From contig JAAESJ010000559.1 of NCBI GenBank assembly GCA_024229495.1, forward strand, positions 23,492-87,491: 64,000 bases of DNA, given 5' to 3'. Shown in pieces: positions 53,679 through 63,745 of this stretch. The translations under genes and the position numbers were made by a program. The stretch comes from Verrucomicrobiaceae bacterium (GTDB lineage Bacteria > Verrucomicrobiota > Verrucomicrobiia > Verrucomicrobiales > DEV007). The notes under the pieces were generated by a model. It was not told the origin of the DNA. It saw only the letters and a program-made list of their open reading frames with translations, and ran no database searches. Position 1 is the first letter of the stretch, and each line of letters opens with the position of its first letter.

Positions 53679-54803
53679 TTAAAGGTCTTCCCGGTCGTCA
53701 ATTGCCCTAAGAACAGGGGTAATTATCCCAAAGGCCAATGCCCGTGCTCCTTTGTCCGTCAGGTAGGTTTCACTGGCATAATTCTCACTCACTGGCATCG
53801 GCTCAGCCTCGGAACTCAGCCACAGGACCCCTGCATTCATACACTCGTTCCTGCCGGCATCAAAAAAACGCTGTAATTCCTGCGCCACTGCCAGAGAGCT
53901 AACTTGATACCCGTCACCAGAATCAGGCTTGCTGGTAAAGAAAATCGGGGCCATCAAATTATCTTTATGATCTGAGGGCTCAGCAGCATAGATCGTAGGC
54001 TCTTCCATTACAATAAGTTGAGCCCCACTCTTCTTTGCCAGGGAAATAAATCCCCTCAGCCCATCAATATACTCTCTCAGCGGGTCGTCCCCTTTTCGCA
54101 TAGTCCGGATAATGCCTTCCCGCAGAGGCAAATTGGCCCAGTAATTCCTGCGCAACAGCAATTGTTTCTTGAGAAAATTATGCTCGGCAAACCGTTCATG
54201 AGTGCTCCTCAAAAATTTCTTTGTGCGCCCGTTGCGAATAATCCTCAGAACATGGGAAGCCTTTGCCAGAGAATACTTGAAACCTGAGGGCTTACTGTCC
54301 CGCATCCTTTCAAGCTTACCGGGATCATAAGAATAATCACCATAGAAGCCCATTGCGTCACCAAAGCCAAAACAACAAATAACCAAGTCTACGTCGTATT
54401 TCGCCAGCACTGATTCGGCCTTCCATAAGGCAGGAAGTATTTGTCCGCCCTTACTATGCGCCAACGCGGCAACCTCCACTTTCTTTCCCGTTCTTTCTTC
54501 CAATTCCCCGGCCAGAACACCCCACCAAGTATCTTCACTCCTCTGTATAATGGAAGTTGTCGCATTACCCCCAAAGCACAATACCCGTAGGTTATCCGAT
54601 TGCCGCCCCTTACTCCAATGATGCTTACGTAATTGATCCTCATCATACTCAAAGCGAATACTGGACTTTAAGCCCGGGATCTCATTGCTCAGCAAAATTG
54701 TTGCTCCCGGTTCCATTGGAACAGGAAAAGCAAGTCGAATGACCAATTCCACTAACAAGCCCAGCGCAATCGCGCCACCAACTATTATCTTAAAGAGTTT
54801 CAT
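53679..54803 (-). CDS. Membrane-anchored SGNH-hydrolase-like protein
   Basis: 374 residues. One N-terminal membrane helix (about 5-25). The domain shows SGNH-type block I as VLCFGGNATT (the usual nucleophilic Ser position reads Asn/Ala/Thr), a block III-like CCFGFGDA, and a block V-like YLTDKGARALA without the usual His. It therefore looks like an SGNH fold that may have lost the catalytic triad. Similar proteins modify cell-surface glycans. No operon partner is close; the neighbour is UDP-glucose pyrophosphorylase. Confidence 0.65.
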   Translation of the reverse strand: MKLFKIIVGGAIALGLLVELVIRLAFPVPMEPGATILLSNEIPGLKSSIRFEYDEDQLRKHHWSKGRQSDNLRVLCFGGNATTSIIQRSEDTWWGVLAGELEERTGKKVEVAALAHSKGGQILPALWKAESVLAKYDVDLVICCFGFGDAMGFYGDYSYDPGKLERMRDSKPSGFKYSLAKASHVLRIIRNGRTKKFLRSTHERFAEHNFLKKQLLLRRNYWANLPLREGIIRTMRKGDDPLREYIDGLRGFISLAKKSGAQLIVMEEPTIYAAEPSDHKDNLMAPIFFTSKPDSGDGYQVSSLAVAQELQRFFDAGRNECMNAGVLWLSSEAEPMPVSENYASETYLTDKGARALAFGIITPVLRAIDDREDL

Positions 54804-54979
54804 CCGAAGTCCTTCATGCTACTGCTAATTTAACAAGTATATAAGCACCCCGGACAAGAATCAATGCTCCTCCCGATCAACTCTACTGCATCGATCGTTC
54901 ATGATACCCACCGCCCCTTTGCCGAAAGACCCCGCCGCCGGCAGACTTGCCATGCATAGCCTGAGCCAGCAGAAGGAAA

Positions 54980-56383
54980 TTACAGTAAAATGGTTTCATC
55001 CTCATAGGTTCCCGCTGACAATAACGCCTTCTTTGAACCTTTATTAAGGATTTTCACACATCCCGAAAACACCGATGCACCATCAAAACAAACAGGACCA
55101 CTAACTTGAAGGCGCTCGCAATTTATAAGAGACGGTGATCCATGAGGAATTGCGTGATTAAGTTGGTCGATATAACGATAATAACTCTTGTCCAAATCCA
55201 CTATGGGCGGAATCCCATTGCGCTCAGGAGCTAAGCTAAGTCGCGCATCCTCACTCATAACATACGCATCGGAACGCATCGCGAACAGGTCATTAGTATT
55301 CTTGACCGGTGCAAACCGCGCACGCGGAACAACCACCAATTCCGCATCCTCAAAACATCCTATGGCAGCACCCATAGCCGTCTCCAACTGAATCACCGGG
55401 AGGGACTCCGGGTCACGGGGATTCACGGTTTTCCTGTTAACAATTACAGGCAAAGGCAATACCCCGCCAACTGTATCCAAGATACCCTTTAATAAATCAA
55501 GCCGTAGCCAAAGGTTGTTGGTATTAAAAAAACGGTGTCTGCTAATGTCCTGAAAATAACCAACATCCTCCTTTGGACACTGAGCGGACTCTCTCAGGAC
55601 CAGCCTCTCAGTATCCTTCATGCGCGCAACATGCCCACCTTTGTTGTCTGCCTCACTGCGTTCTGTCACTTCCATCAAAAACGGCCGTCCACTACTCGCA
55701 AACTCATGAAGCAACTTAAAGTCAAGCGTTGCCCCAAGGTTGTCGCAATTTGATATGAACGCATAAGTAACACCTTGGGCAAGCAGGTCATCAAGCCAAC
55801 CGCTGCTTAACAGGGCAGGGAAAATATCGCCATGCCCTGGCGGGCACCACTCAAGTTGCGGATTGGCAGAATGACGGACGGCTCCGAGGGTTAGCGCATC
55901 AATCTTGGGAACCTGACTCTGCAGAATTTCATAGTCGTCATTACCGGCCAGCTCGGGATGCCCTGCAAGGTGAGACAGCGAATCCTCGCTTGTTGAGAAA
56001 CTGTTCATCAGGAGAAACCTCACACGCCTTCCTGATTTTCCACGCACTGCGATAACCTGTCTGGCTATCATGTCTAAGAAGTTAATTCCATCTCGAACTT
56101 CCAGGAGGGACTTTGCCTGCTGCAAGCCCATGCTGGTGCCAAGTCCCCCATTTAACTTAATAACCACTGTCTTCTCAAGGAGATCCCCCATGCATCCCTG
56201 TTCTGGATCCGGCAATGAGCAGTAATCCATCACTTTGCTCACCGGCTCAATGACATCCTCCGGGATATCAGATCGCCGCCCCGAGCATAAGAAACGGTAA
56301 TTGCGCTCAAAGGCATCAATGGCCACCCGAGGAAACCCGGCCCGGATCATCTTCTCGACAGGCATGATATCTTGCTCGCTCAT
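54980..56383 (-). CDS. UTP-glucose-1-phosphate uridylyltransferase, eukaryotic (UDPGP) type
   Basis: 467 residues. KLNGGLGTSMG at 76-86 is the nucleotide-binding loop of the UDPGP family, which includes plant and yeast UGP1 and is unrelated in detail to bacterial GalU. Other blocks are FISNCDNLGATLDF (UTP/metal), DNKGGHVAR and FFNTNNLWLRLD. It makes UDP-glucose for glycans. The C-terminal left-handed beta-helix is short (SGPVCFDGASVFSGCVKI). It lies 47 bp after the histidine kinase end on the same strand. Confidence 0.9.
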   Translation of the reverse strand: MSEQDIMPVEKMIRAGFPRVAIDAFERNYRFLCSGRRSDIPEDVIEPVSKVMDYCSLPDPEQGCMGDLLEKTVVIKLNGGLGTSMGLQQAKSLLEVRDGINFLDMIARQVIAVRGKSGRRVRFLLMNSFSTSEDSLSHLAGHPELAGNDDYEILQSQVPKIDALTLGAVRHSANPQLEWCPPGHGDIFPALLSSGWLDDLLAQGVTYAFISNCDNLGATLDFKLLHEFASSGRPFLMEVTERSEADNKGGHVARMKDTERLVLRESAQCPKEDVGYFQDISRHRFFNTNNLWLRLDLLKGILDTVGGVLPLPVIVNRKTVNPRDPESLPVIQLETAMGAAIGCFEDAELVVVPRARFAPVKNTNDLFAMRSDAYVMSEDARLSLAPERNGIPPIVDLDKSYYRYIDQLNHAIPHGSPSLINCERLQVSGPVCFDGASVFSGCVKILNKGSKKALLSAGTYEDETILL

Positions 56384-56430
56384 ATTATGTCAATGATAGC
56401 ATCCACGAAGGAGGATGGATCCATGATCAG

Positions 56431-57825
56431 TTAACCCTGACCCTCCATTCCTGCCCCTTCATCACAAACGACGGGGAGAGTCATCCGGAATGAATTCTTC
56501 CCATCTCTTGAACACAACAGTTCAAGTTCCCCCCCATGCGCACTTGCTATGACCCTGGAGAGACTCAACCCCAAACCAAAACCTCTCTTTGCAGCCGCCC
56601 GTGCCGGATCCCCTCGAAAAAAACGTTCAAAGATACGCTCCCTGTTCTCTTCACTGATTTGCGGTCCGGTATTCGTCACCTCTATCTGGCAAGAGCCCTC
56701 ACTGAGGCGCGCCTCAACACTAATCTCACCACCTTCAGTTACATTATATTTTACTGCGTTTGCCAGCAAATTGGATATAGCCAACCTCAAAAGACGACCA
56801 TCACCATGCACCCGTGCCTCCCGTGGACAGGCTGTCGATGTTAATACAATACCTTCATCCGCAGCGATAATCTCGGCATCCTCCGTAACATCCGTCATGA
56901 TCTCATGCAAATCCAGCCTGCTGTCCTCCATCACCAAGCTGCCCGCATCAGAACGCGACAGCATCAGTAAGCTATCGATAATTGATCGCAACTGACTGAC
57001 ACTGCCCAATAACTCGGCGAGCGTCTCCTTATCACGATTACTTCGCCCATCCTCCTGCAGTGCAACTTCTATCTTTCCCTGCATGACCGCCAATGGTGTC
57101 CGGAGCTCATGAGAGGCGTCAGCACTGAACCTCCTGGTCTGGTGAAAAGCCACTTCTATCCTCTCCATCATACGATTCAAGACACGCGCCAATCGGCCTA
57201 GCTCATCGTGTGATTCCACTCCCTCAATCCGCTCCGAGAGCCCCTCCGGCGTTATATGTTCTGCAGTATCAATGATTTTCTTGATTGGCTTAACGGCTCT
57301 TCCCGCCACCCACCAGGCGCCTGCCCCGATGAAAACCAATGCTACCGGAAATGCCTTAAGGAAACCCTGAACCATCTGCCGAACCTCATCACGAATCCCG
57401 GCAAGAGTAACTGCCATCCGCACCCGGTATCGATTAAATGTTCTACTCATTACCCGCCATGATTCCCCATTGTATCGTATCGTCTCCACCATTCCCCCTT
57501 CTAGATACTTGATCTCCTCACTGGGATTCGGCCACTCAGGATCCTTGTATTTCTGCTTTCCTGAAGCGTCAACGAGTTCAACCAGTCGCCCCTCGTCACG
57601 CTCAGCGCCTAATACCGCCACCTGCTGCAATTGCGGCACACTCGCATCATCCATGTCTCGCGCGTCCAGCGCATATTGCTGAGTGAATATAAGCAGCTTG
57701 CCATCTACTTCCTTGCGCAAGCTGTCAAATACCGTCAATGCAGTAACCCCGAAGAAAATCAGCAGGACAATACCCGACAGCAGGGCTGACCATAGAGCAA
57801 TCCTGAGACGAAATGAAAGCTCCAC
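56431..57825 (-). CDS. Sensor histidine kinase
   Basis: 464 residues from a GTG at 57825 with AAGGAGG 8 bases upstream. Two membrane helices (about 8-33 and 155-175) enclose a periplasmic sensor (about 35-150), followed by a HAMP domain (about 176-228), the HisKA box FSADASHELRTPLAVMQG with His239 and the ATPase domain with N-box NLLANAVKYN, F-box ERFFRGDPA and G-box GFGLGLSLSRVIA. Begins 3 bp after the response regulator stop. OmpR-partner type. Confidence 0.93.
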   Translation of the reverse strand: MELSFRLRIALWSALLSGIVLLIFFGVTALTVFDSLRKEVDGKLLIFTQQYALDARDMDDASVPQLQQVAVLGAERDEGRLVELVDASGKQKYKDPEWPNPSEEIKYLEGGMVETIRYNGESWRVMSRTFNRYRVRMAVTLAGIRDEVRQMVQGFLKAFPVALVFIGAGAWWVAGRAVKPIKKIIDTAEHITPEGLSERIEGVESHDELGRLARVLNRMMERIEVAFHQTRRFSADASHELRTPLAVMQGKIEVALQEDGRSNRDKETLAELLGSVSQLRSIIDSLLMLSRSDAGSLVMEDSRLDLHEIMTDVTEDAEIIAADEGIVLTSTACPREARVHGDGRLLRLAISNLLANAVKYNVTEGGEISVEARLSEGSCQIEVTNTGPQISEENRERIFERFFRGDPARAAAKRGFGLGLSLSRVIASAHGGELELLCSRDGKNSFRMTLPVVCDEGAGMEGQG

Positions 57826-57828
57826 AGA

Positions 57829-58527
57829 CTAACCCTCCTTGGTCGATTCCGGGTTGTCCGGGTCAACCATGCGGTAACCGACACCACGAAGTGTGGCAAT
57901 GAGAGGGATTTCTCCATCAATATCGATCTTGGTCCGCAAGCGCCTGATGTAGACATCCACAAGGTTGGTTCCCGGATCAAAATGATACCCCCACACCTGC
58001 TCAAGGATCTGACTGCGCGTAAGAACACGCCCGGGCGAGCGCATGAGAAACGTCAATAATGAAAACTCCTTAGGCGTCATTTCGATCTTCTCTCCCGACC
58101 GCATGACCTCACGACTCATCATGTTTGCCGAAAGTGTCCCAACGCTTAGTAAGCTCATCCCGCTATCTGATGACCTCCTCCATATAGCCCTCAGCCGTGC
58201 CACAAGTTCCTCAACAAAGAAAGGTTTAGGCAGATAATCATCAGCCCCCAGATTCAATCCTTCAATCCGGTCATCACTTTCACCCCGGGCAGTAATAATA
58301 ATCACAGGAACGTTATTCTGCCCCTCGCGCAAGCGCTTCAGAATCTCCAGCCCGCTCTTGCCCGGCAACATAATATCAAGGACAACAGCATCATAGGATT
58401 TTGTTGTCGCATGCTCCATTCCGGCATCGCCATCCTCACAGTAATCAACGGAAAACCCCTCAGCTGTCAGCCCGTCACTGACAAGAGAGCCAATCTCCGT
58501 CTCATCCTCGACCAGCAAGATATTCAC
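57829..58527 (-). CDS. OmpR-family response regulator
   Basis: 232 residues. Receiver domain with acidic pocket E7-D8, phospho-acceptor D51, T79 and K101 in the usual positions; winged-helix DNA-binding domain from about 125 (GREVMRSGEKIEMTPKEFSLL, YIRRLRTKID). A transcription regulator paired with the following kinase. It begins 89 bp after nuoN on the same strand with no terminator visible, so it could be part of the complex I transcript. Confidence 0.94.
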   Translation of the reverse strand: MNILLVEDETEIGSLVSDGLTAEGFSVDYCEDGDAGMEHATTKSYDAVVLDIMLPGKSGLEILKRLREGQNNVPVIIITARGESDDRIEGLNLGADDYLPKPFFVEELVARLRAIWRRSSDSGMSLLSVGTLSANMMSREVMRSGEKIEMTPKEFSLLTFLMRSPGRVLTRSQILEQVWGYHFDPGTNLVDVYIRRLRTKIDIDGEIPLIATLRGVGYRMVDPDNPESTKEG

Positions 58528-58616
58528 CTCTGTTATCTAAACCTGACTGCGGATAATTACAATGCTGAGCAAAAAGAATCTATGCACCAGAGCAAAAACC
58601 TTCTGATTCAAGCTAC

Positions 58617-60095
58617 CTAGAAGGTCAACCCAAGCAGCGAAGCGGGGAAAATCCCGAAGAACAATACTGCCACCATTAAAACCCAGATACACAACATAGC
58701 CACCCTACCGACCCTAATTTCCGAAACGCCCCCTTCATTTACTCCAACTTCCCAATACATCGCCCTAATAATCTTGAAGTAATAATAGAATCCTGTTGCT
58801 GCTCCCAGAACTGCTACAAAAACAACAACCCACAAGCCACTCTGCATTGCATTCTGAATCGCTATATTAAACAGAAAGAATTTACCGAAAAAGCCAACCG
58901 TTAACGGGATCCCTGCAAGGGAAGCAACACCAACAAGCATAGCAAATGCAAGGAGAGGCGCCCGTCTCCCCAACCCTTCCAGTGCCGCAAGGTCTTCCCC
59001 ATCTGTAGCGACTCTGACAAGGGTCAGAACAAGGAAACACAACATTGTCATTAACAGGTAACCTGCCAGATAAAAGGCGATGGCAGATTCAGCACCGGGA
59101 CCGTGTATGGTGCCTGTTCCCCTCAACGCAGGCAAAGCCATGAGAAGGAACCCTGCATGAGCAATGCTTGAATAAGCCAGGAGCCGTTTGATGTTCTTCT
59201 GGGAAATCGCTGCAAGGTTACCGTAGATTAGCGTAGCACAGGTTACGAAAACAATCAGGTATACGACAGGGTCCCTGAGGGATGGAACTGCCAAAAACGG
59301 GTCAATAACACGCAACAAAACAATGAATCCGGCAGCCTTTGAGGCAACTGAAAGGTAGGCGGTAACGGGCATGGCTGCCCCCTGATAAACATCAGGAACC
59401 CATATCTGGAAAGGCACCACGGCAATCTTGAAACCGATCCCCACAAGCAGCAGCGCAAATGCAAACATTACAACACCTACGGAAATGTCACCACTCGCCA
59501 GCACGTCACCGAGTTGTTCAAGGCTGAACGTTCCCGAAACGCCATACGTCCAGGCGATCCCATAGACCAGAAACCCGGTGGACAGTGCGCCAAGAACTAG
59601 ATACTTCACGCCTGCCTCCAGCGAGCCAACATTGCGACGCAGGAAAGCCACCAGCACGTAAAAGCCCATAGTGACGAGTTCAAGAGACACAAAAATAGTA
59701 ACCAGGTCCTTGGCTGAGGCCATCCACATTAACCCCGCACATACAAAAACAGGCAGGCAATAAAACTCACCTAGTCCGGACTCTTCTTCATCCTGCGAAG
59801 TGTAGTGCTTAAAGACAGGCGCAAATTCACGTGCCATAACCAATACCAACAAAGTCGCCAGCAATGCCAATCCCTTGTAAAAAGCTGCCCATTTATCATA
59901 ATAATAAATCCCCCAATACTGAAGATCATCTCCCGGCGGACATACCGAGAAAATCATCAGGGCAAGTATCACTCCCAGCCCAACCACTCCCGACATGGCT
60001 ATCTTCCCTCTTGATCTCCGGCCCGAGAAAAGTTCCATGCAAAGCATCAACACGCCAAGCACCACGACGCATATCTCTAGATAATAGGGAAACAT
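58617..60095 (-). CDS. nuoN: NADH-quinone oxidoreductase subunit N
   Basis: 492 residues from the ATG at 60095 (a TTG at 60113 would extend it back over the end of nuoM). About 14 membrane helices. Antiporter-like subunit of the proton-pumping arm: LVTIFVSLELVTMGFYVLVA with the conserved Glu, KYLVLGALSTGFLVYGIAW and the broken-helix region FKIAVVPFQIWVPDVYQGAAMPV with Lys. Last nuo gene in the operon; starts 4 bp after the nuoM stop. Confidence 0.95.
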   Translation of the reverse strand: MFPYYLEICVVVLGVLMLCMELFSGRRSRGKIAMSGVVGLGVILALMIFSVCPPGDDLQYWGIYYYDKWAAFYKGLALLATLLVLVMAREFAPVFKHYTSQDEEESGLGEFYCLPVFVCAGLMWMASAKDLVTIFVSLELVTMGFYVLVAFLRRNVGSLEAGVKYLVLGALSTGFLVYGIAWTYGVSGTFSLEQLGDVLASGDISVGVVMFAFALLLVGIGFKIAVVPFQIWVPDVYQGAAMPVTAYLSVASKAAGFIVLLRVIDPFLAVPSLRDPVVYLIVFVTCATLIYGNLAAISQKNIKRLLAYSSIAHAGFLLMALPALRGTGTIHGPGAESAIAFYLAGYLLMTMLCFLVLTLVRVATDGEDLAALEGLGRRAPLLAFAMLVGVASLAGIPLTVGFFGKFFLFNIAIQNAMQSGLWVVVFVAVLGAATGFYYYFKIIRAMYWEVGVNEGGVSEIRVGRVAMLCIWVLMVAVLFFGIFPASLLGLTF

Positions 60096-60099
60096 TACG

Positions 60100-61572
60100 T
60101 CAGAGGGCACCAAAAAGGTTAGGTATAATATTAAGGATAATATTTGGGAAAAATCCCGTAAGCAAAAGTATCACAATCATCAAAACAACCGGCAACCGGT
60201 GAGCCTGAACGAGGTCCGAAGCCTGGCTCTGCTCAATACATTCCCCCTGAAAGATTTTCCGATAGGCACGTAACATGTATACAGCAGATATCACGACCCC
60301 CCATAATGCCAGGATTGTGGCAATCTGAAGATGACCGAACCCTCGCTCACCACTAAATGCCGCAAAGAAAATAGTGATCTCTGAGGCAAAATTGGCAAAC
60401 CCCGGAAGCCCGATAGAGGCAAAGGCTGCAAACCCGAAGGCGACTGCTAGAAAAGGCATGCTTCCTGCCAGCCCTCCCAGACGGGAAAACTCCAGAGTAT
60501 CAAGACGCTCCCGCAAGGAGCCACAGAGAGCGAATAAAAGGGCAATCGAAATCCCATGGGCAAACATCATCAACACCGCCCCGCCCCATCCTATACTATT
60601 ACAACAGGCAATCCCCAGAAAGATGTAACCCATGTGCATCACGCTGGAGTTACCCAACATCCGGTCAAGGTAACGCTGGGAAATAGTAACAAATCCAACA
60701 TAGAGGATATTCCCCAGAAGGAGAACCAGCAGCAACCCTTTCCATGCCTCGAACCCCTCCGGTAAAAGAGGGATAGCAACACGAAGGATTCCGTAAAGAC
60801 CGAATTTCTTCAGAACTCCCGCATGCAACATTGCCACCGGAGCCGGTGCGCTCGCGTAGGCAGGAGCAGCCCAACTATGGAACGGGAAAAGAGAAACCAG
60901 GATGCCGAACCCAACGAGCAACGGCAAAAAGATCCATTTCTGCACTTCAGCACTAAGCGGATCCTGCCCCTGAGCTGTAGCAAGCTTGGAAATATCAAAA
61001 GTCAGCCCGCCTGAGGGCGAAAGGTTGACATAAAGTGCTATAAATCCACCCAGAAGGATAAGGCTTCCGACCCCCAGATAAATGGTTATCTTCCAGGCCG
61101 TGGCGACCTTCTCCCTCCCATGACCGTAGATTCCTATCATGAGAAATGTCGGTATCAATGCCACTTCATGGAAAGCATAAAGGAAGAAGAGATCCGTGGC
61201 GCAAAAAGCCCCCAGCGCCCCTGCCGCAATGAGCATTAATGAAATATAATAAAGCTTACCACTGCCTTTACCCGGATTCTCCGGGGACATGCTGACCGCA
61301 CAAAAAGTCACGATAACAGTCAGCAACACGAGCACGCCGCTCATGCCATCAACAGCAAACCCAAGAGTTAGCTCAGGATTATCAAGTAACACTCGAGCGC
61401 TCTGGAAATGCATTCCGTCACCGCCCTTGAAGAGAATTACTGCAAACACTACCACTCCAAAAATAAGGTTCGCCCATGCCGCCAGGAGCGATAACACCCT
61501 GGCAGGACCGCCACAGCCTATTGCCACGGCAACGACAATTGGAATAATGATGATGAGTTCGATGAAGGACAC
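60100..61572 (-). CDS. nuoM: NADH-quinone oxidoreductase subunit M
   Basis: 490 residues. Antiporter-like subunit: YAFHEVALIPTFLMIGIYG with the essential Glu, FLPLLVGFGILVSLFPFHSWAAPAYASAPAPVAMLHAGVLKKFGLYGI and HMGYIFLGIA are diagnostic. About 14 membrane helices. It lies 12 bp after nuoL. Sits in the membrane arm of complex I. Confidence 0.96.
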   Translation of the reverse strand: MSFIELIIIIPIVVAVAIGCGGPARVLSLLAAWANLIFGVVVFAVILFKGGDGMHFQSARVLLDNPELTLGFAVDGMSGVLVLLTVIVTFCAVSMSPENPGKGSGKLYYISLMLIAAGALGAFCATDLFFLYAFHEVALIPTFLMIGIYGHGREKVATAWKITIYLGVGSLILLGGFIALYVNLSPSGGLTFDISKLATAQGQDPLSAEVQKWIFLPLLVGFGILVSLFPFHSWAAPAYASAPAPVAMLHAGVLKKFGLYGILRVAIPLLPEGFEAWKGLLLVLLLGNILYVGFVTISQRYLDRMLGNSSVMHMGYIFLGIACCNSIGWGGAVLMMFAHGISIALLFALCGSLRERLDTLEFSRLGGLAGSMPFLAVAFGFAAFASIGLPGFANFASEITIFFAAFSGERGFGHLQIATILALWGVVISAVYMLRAYRKIFQGECIEQSQASDLVQAHRLPVVLMIVILLLTGFFPNIILNIIPNLFGAL

Positions 61573-61584
61573 TTAGCCTGATGC

Positions 61585-63408
61585 CTATTTAAAGGTGATG
61601 GTGATAAGATAAATAATAACGACAATGCCCAAGCCAAATAAAAACGCATGACTCTGCAAGTTCCCTCCCTGCAACCCTCGTAACAACGAACCCACACCCG
61701 AGGTCAGGCGGGCACTGCCACGCACAATCAACCCATCAATGAGCAATTGATCGACCGCCTTGGCAAGATAGGCCAATCCGTCCTGCAATAATCTGACAAG
61801 GCACAGGTAAATTTCATCAATATAAAATTTGCGGGCAAACACCTCTACCTTGATGGGATCCCTGTCCCGACCGCGGTAAACCATATATCCGGCCAAAATC
61901 CCGGCAATGCCAATTACCGTCAGCACGAGCGGTAATGCTCCATGAGGATGAGGCAGGTCGTCCGGATTCAGGAACCATCCATAAGCAAACTTAAACCCGG
62001 ACAAGACTGCCCCTGCTGCCAAGATCACCAAGGGCAGGCGCATCACCAAGGGCACCTCTGTTGCTTTACCGGAGGCCTGCGATCGCGCTTTTCCCAAAAA
62101 CACGATGGTGCACAAGCGACTCATATAAAAAGCGGTAAGGAAAGCGGTCATTGCTCCCACGATCAGCAGCAATGTATTGTTCTGCGCTGCCGCCATAACT
62201 GCATCCTTGCTCCAGAACCCGCTGAGAGGAGGCAACCCGGCCAGGGCAGCTGTGCCTATCAGGAAAGTAATGGCTGTCACGGGCATCAACCTTAGGAGCC
62301 CCCCCATCTTCCATATGTCCTGCTCATGATGACAGGCATAAATAACAGCACCCGCCCCGAGGAACAGCAAGGCCTTGAAAAAGGCATGGGTATAGAGATG
62401 AAAAAAACCGGCATTAGAAGCCGATGCACCTAGCACATCCCCTGAATGCACAAACCCGGCAAACCCTACCGCCATCACCATGTAGCCAAGTTGTGACAAT
62501 GTTGAATAAGCGAGAATCTTCTTGATATCAGACTGCTGGGTAGCCATCAACGCCGCCACCAATGCCGTTAAGGCCCCGACATGCTGGATTACGGAGGCGG
62601 CAACCGGTGCCTCAATGATGAGGAAAGTGACCTTGGCCAGCATAAAGACTCCTGCCGCAACCATTGTCGCTGCATGAATTAATGCAGAAACAGGAGTTGG
62701 TCCCTCCATCGCATCCGGCAGCCATACATGCAGCGGAACCTGTGCAGACTTGCCTACCGCCCCACAAAAAATACAGATCATCGCCCAGTTAAGGAGAGCT
62801 GGATCGAATGTCTCCCGATCAAGAACCTGTTCCAAACCAGAAAAACTAACCTCCCCAGTCGCGCCCCAGAGAAGGAGGATCCCAGCCATGAAGCCAAAAT
62901 CGCCAATTCTGTTGACCAAAAAAGCTTTCTTGGAAGCCTCAGCAGCAGAATTCTTTTGGAACCAGTGACCGATAAGCAGGTAAGAACTTACACCGACGAG
63001 CTCCCAGAAGATGAACATCATCGCAAAGTTGTCGGCCAGAACTATCCCGGTCATTGAGAACATGAATAACGACAACCCGGTAAAATACCGCGCCTTGGCG
63101 GCATCATCCTTCATGTATCCCAAAGAAAAGATATGCACCAGCAAGCCCACAGCCGTCACCACAAGGATCATGCCCTTTGTTAAGCCGGTGATTTCCAGGG
63201 CTATCTTGAGTTCCAAGCCACCAACTCTCAGCCAGGTAAACGAGCCTGCTTCTCCGCTGCCGCTGATCAGGCCAAGAGTCAGCAAGAAACATACGCCCGC
63301 CGAGATCACCGACACATATGCGCTGAGAGTTGCCCTTTTTCTGGTGAAGAGCAGGATCGCTATAGCGGCAATGAGCGGAAGCAGCAGGATAATGGAAGCT
63401 ATAGTCAT
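61585..63408 (-). CDS. nuoL: NADH-quinone oxidoreductase subunit L
   Basis: 607 residues, about 15-16 membrane helices with the long lateral helix near the C-terminus. FWELVGVSSYLLIGHWFQ with its Glu, FCGAVGKSAQVPLHVWLPDAMEGPTPVSALIHAATMV with the Lys and His residues and LSQLGYMVMAVG are the NuoL core. It is the largest pumping subunit. Ends 12 bp before nuoM and starts 10 bp after nuoK. Confidence 0.97.
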   Translation of the reverse strand: MTIASIILLLPLIAAIAILLFTRKRATLSAYVSVISAGVCFLLTLGLISGSGEAGSFTWLRVGGLELKIALEITGLTKGMILVVTAVGLLVHIFSLGYMKDDAAKARYFTGLSLFMFSMTGIVLADNFAMMFIFWELVGVSSYLLIGHWFQKNSAAEASKKAFLVNRIGDFGFMAGILLLWGATGEVSFSGLEQVLDRETFDPALLNWAMICIFCGAVGKSAQVPLHVWLPDAMEGPTPVSALIHAATMVAAGVFMLAKVTFLIIEAPVAASVIQHVGALTALVAALMATQQSDIKKILAYSTLSQLGYMVMAVGFAGFVHSGDVLGASASNAGFFHLYTHAFFKALLFLGAGAVIYACHHEQDIWKMGGLLRLMPVTAITFLIGTAALAGLPPLSGFWSKDAVMAAAQNNTLLLIVGAMTAFLTAFYMSRLCTIVFLGKARSQASGKATEVPLVMRLPLVILAAGAVLSGFKFAYGWFLNPDDLPHPHGALPLVLTVIGIAGILAGYMVYRGRDRDPIKVEVFARKFYIDEIYLCLVRLLQDGLAYLAKAVDQLLIDGLIVRGSARLTSGVGSLLRGLQGGNLQSHAFLFGLGIVVIIYLITITFK

Positions 63409-63418
63409 CTTAAGCGTA

Positions 63419-63745
63419 TCATCCTTTCATGCTGTTAAGGTCCTCAACGTGCACCGTGCAGCGCGCGCGGAACAGGGCAACGATAATGGAAAGTCCGACT
63501 GCCACTTCAGCAGCTGCCACCGCAATAACAAAAAACACCAGCACCTGTGCTTCATAACCCTCTACAGGCATCCCATTGCCGTTCCCAAAACGCCAAAAGG
63601 CAACCAGTGAGAGATTGGCGGCGCTGAGCATCATTTCAAGGCACATGAAGATAATAATGATGTTGCGCCGCATCAGAACTCCGGCAAAACCGATTGCAAA
63701 AAGCAATCCGCTTACCATCAGGTACTCGTTCAGGCTCGGCATCAT
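63419..63745 (-). CDS. nuoK: NADH-quinone oxidoreductase subunit K
   Basis: 108 residues, three membrane helices. The two functional glutamates are present in [13 protein letters not shown] and [26 protein letters not shown] matches the family. The start overlaps the nuoJ stop by 4 bp (ATGA). The N-terminus has two Met residues. Confidence 0.96.
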   Translation of the reverse strand: MMPSLNEYLMVSGLLFAIGFAGVLMRRNIIIIFMCLEMMLSAANLSLVAFWRFGNGNGMPVEGYEAQVLVFFVIAVAAAEVAVGLSIIVALFRARCTVHVEDLNSMKG

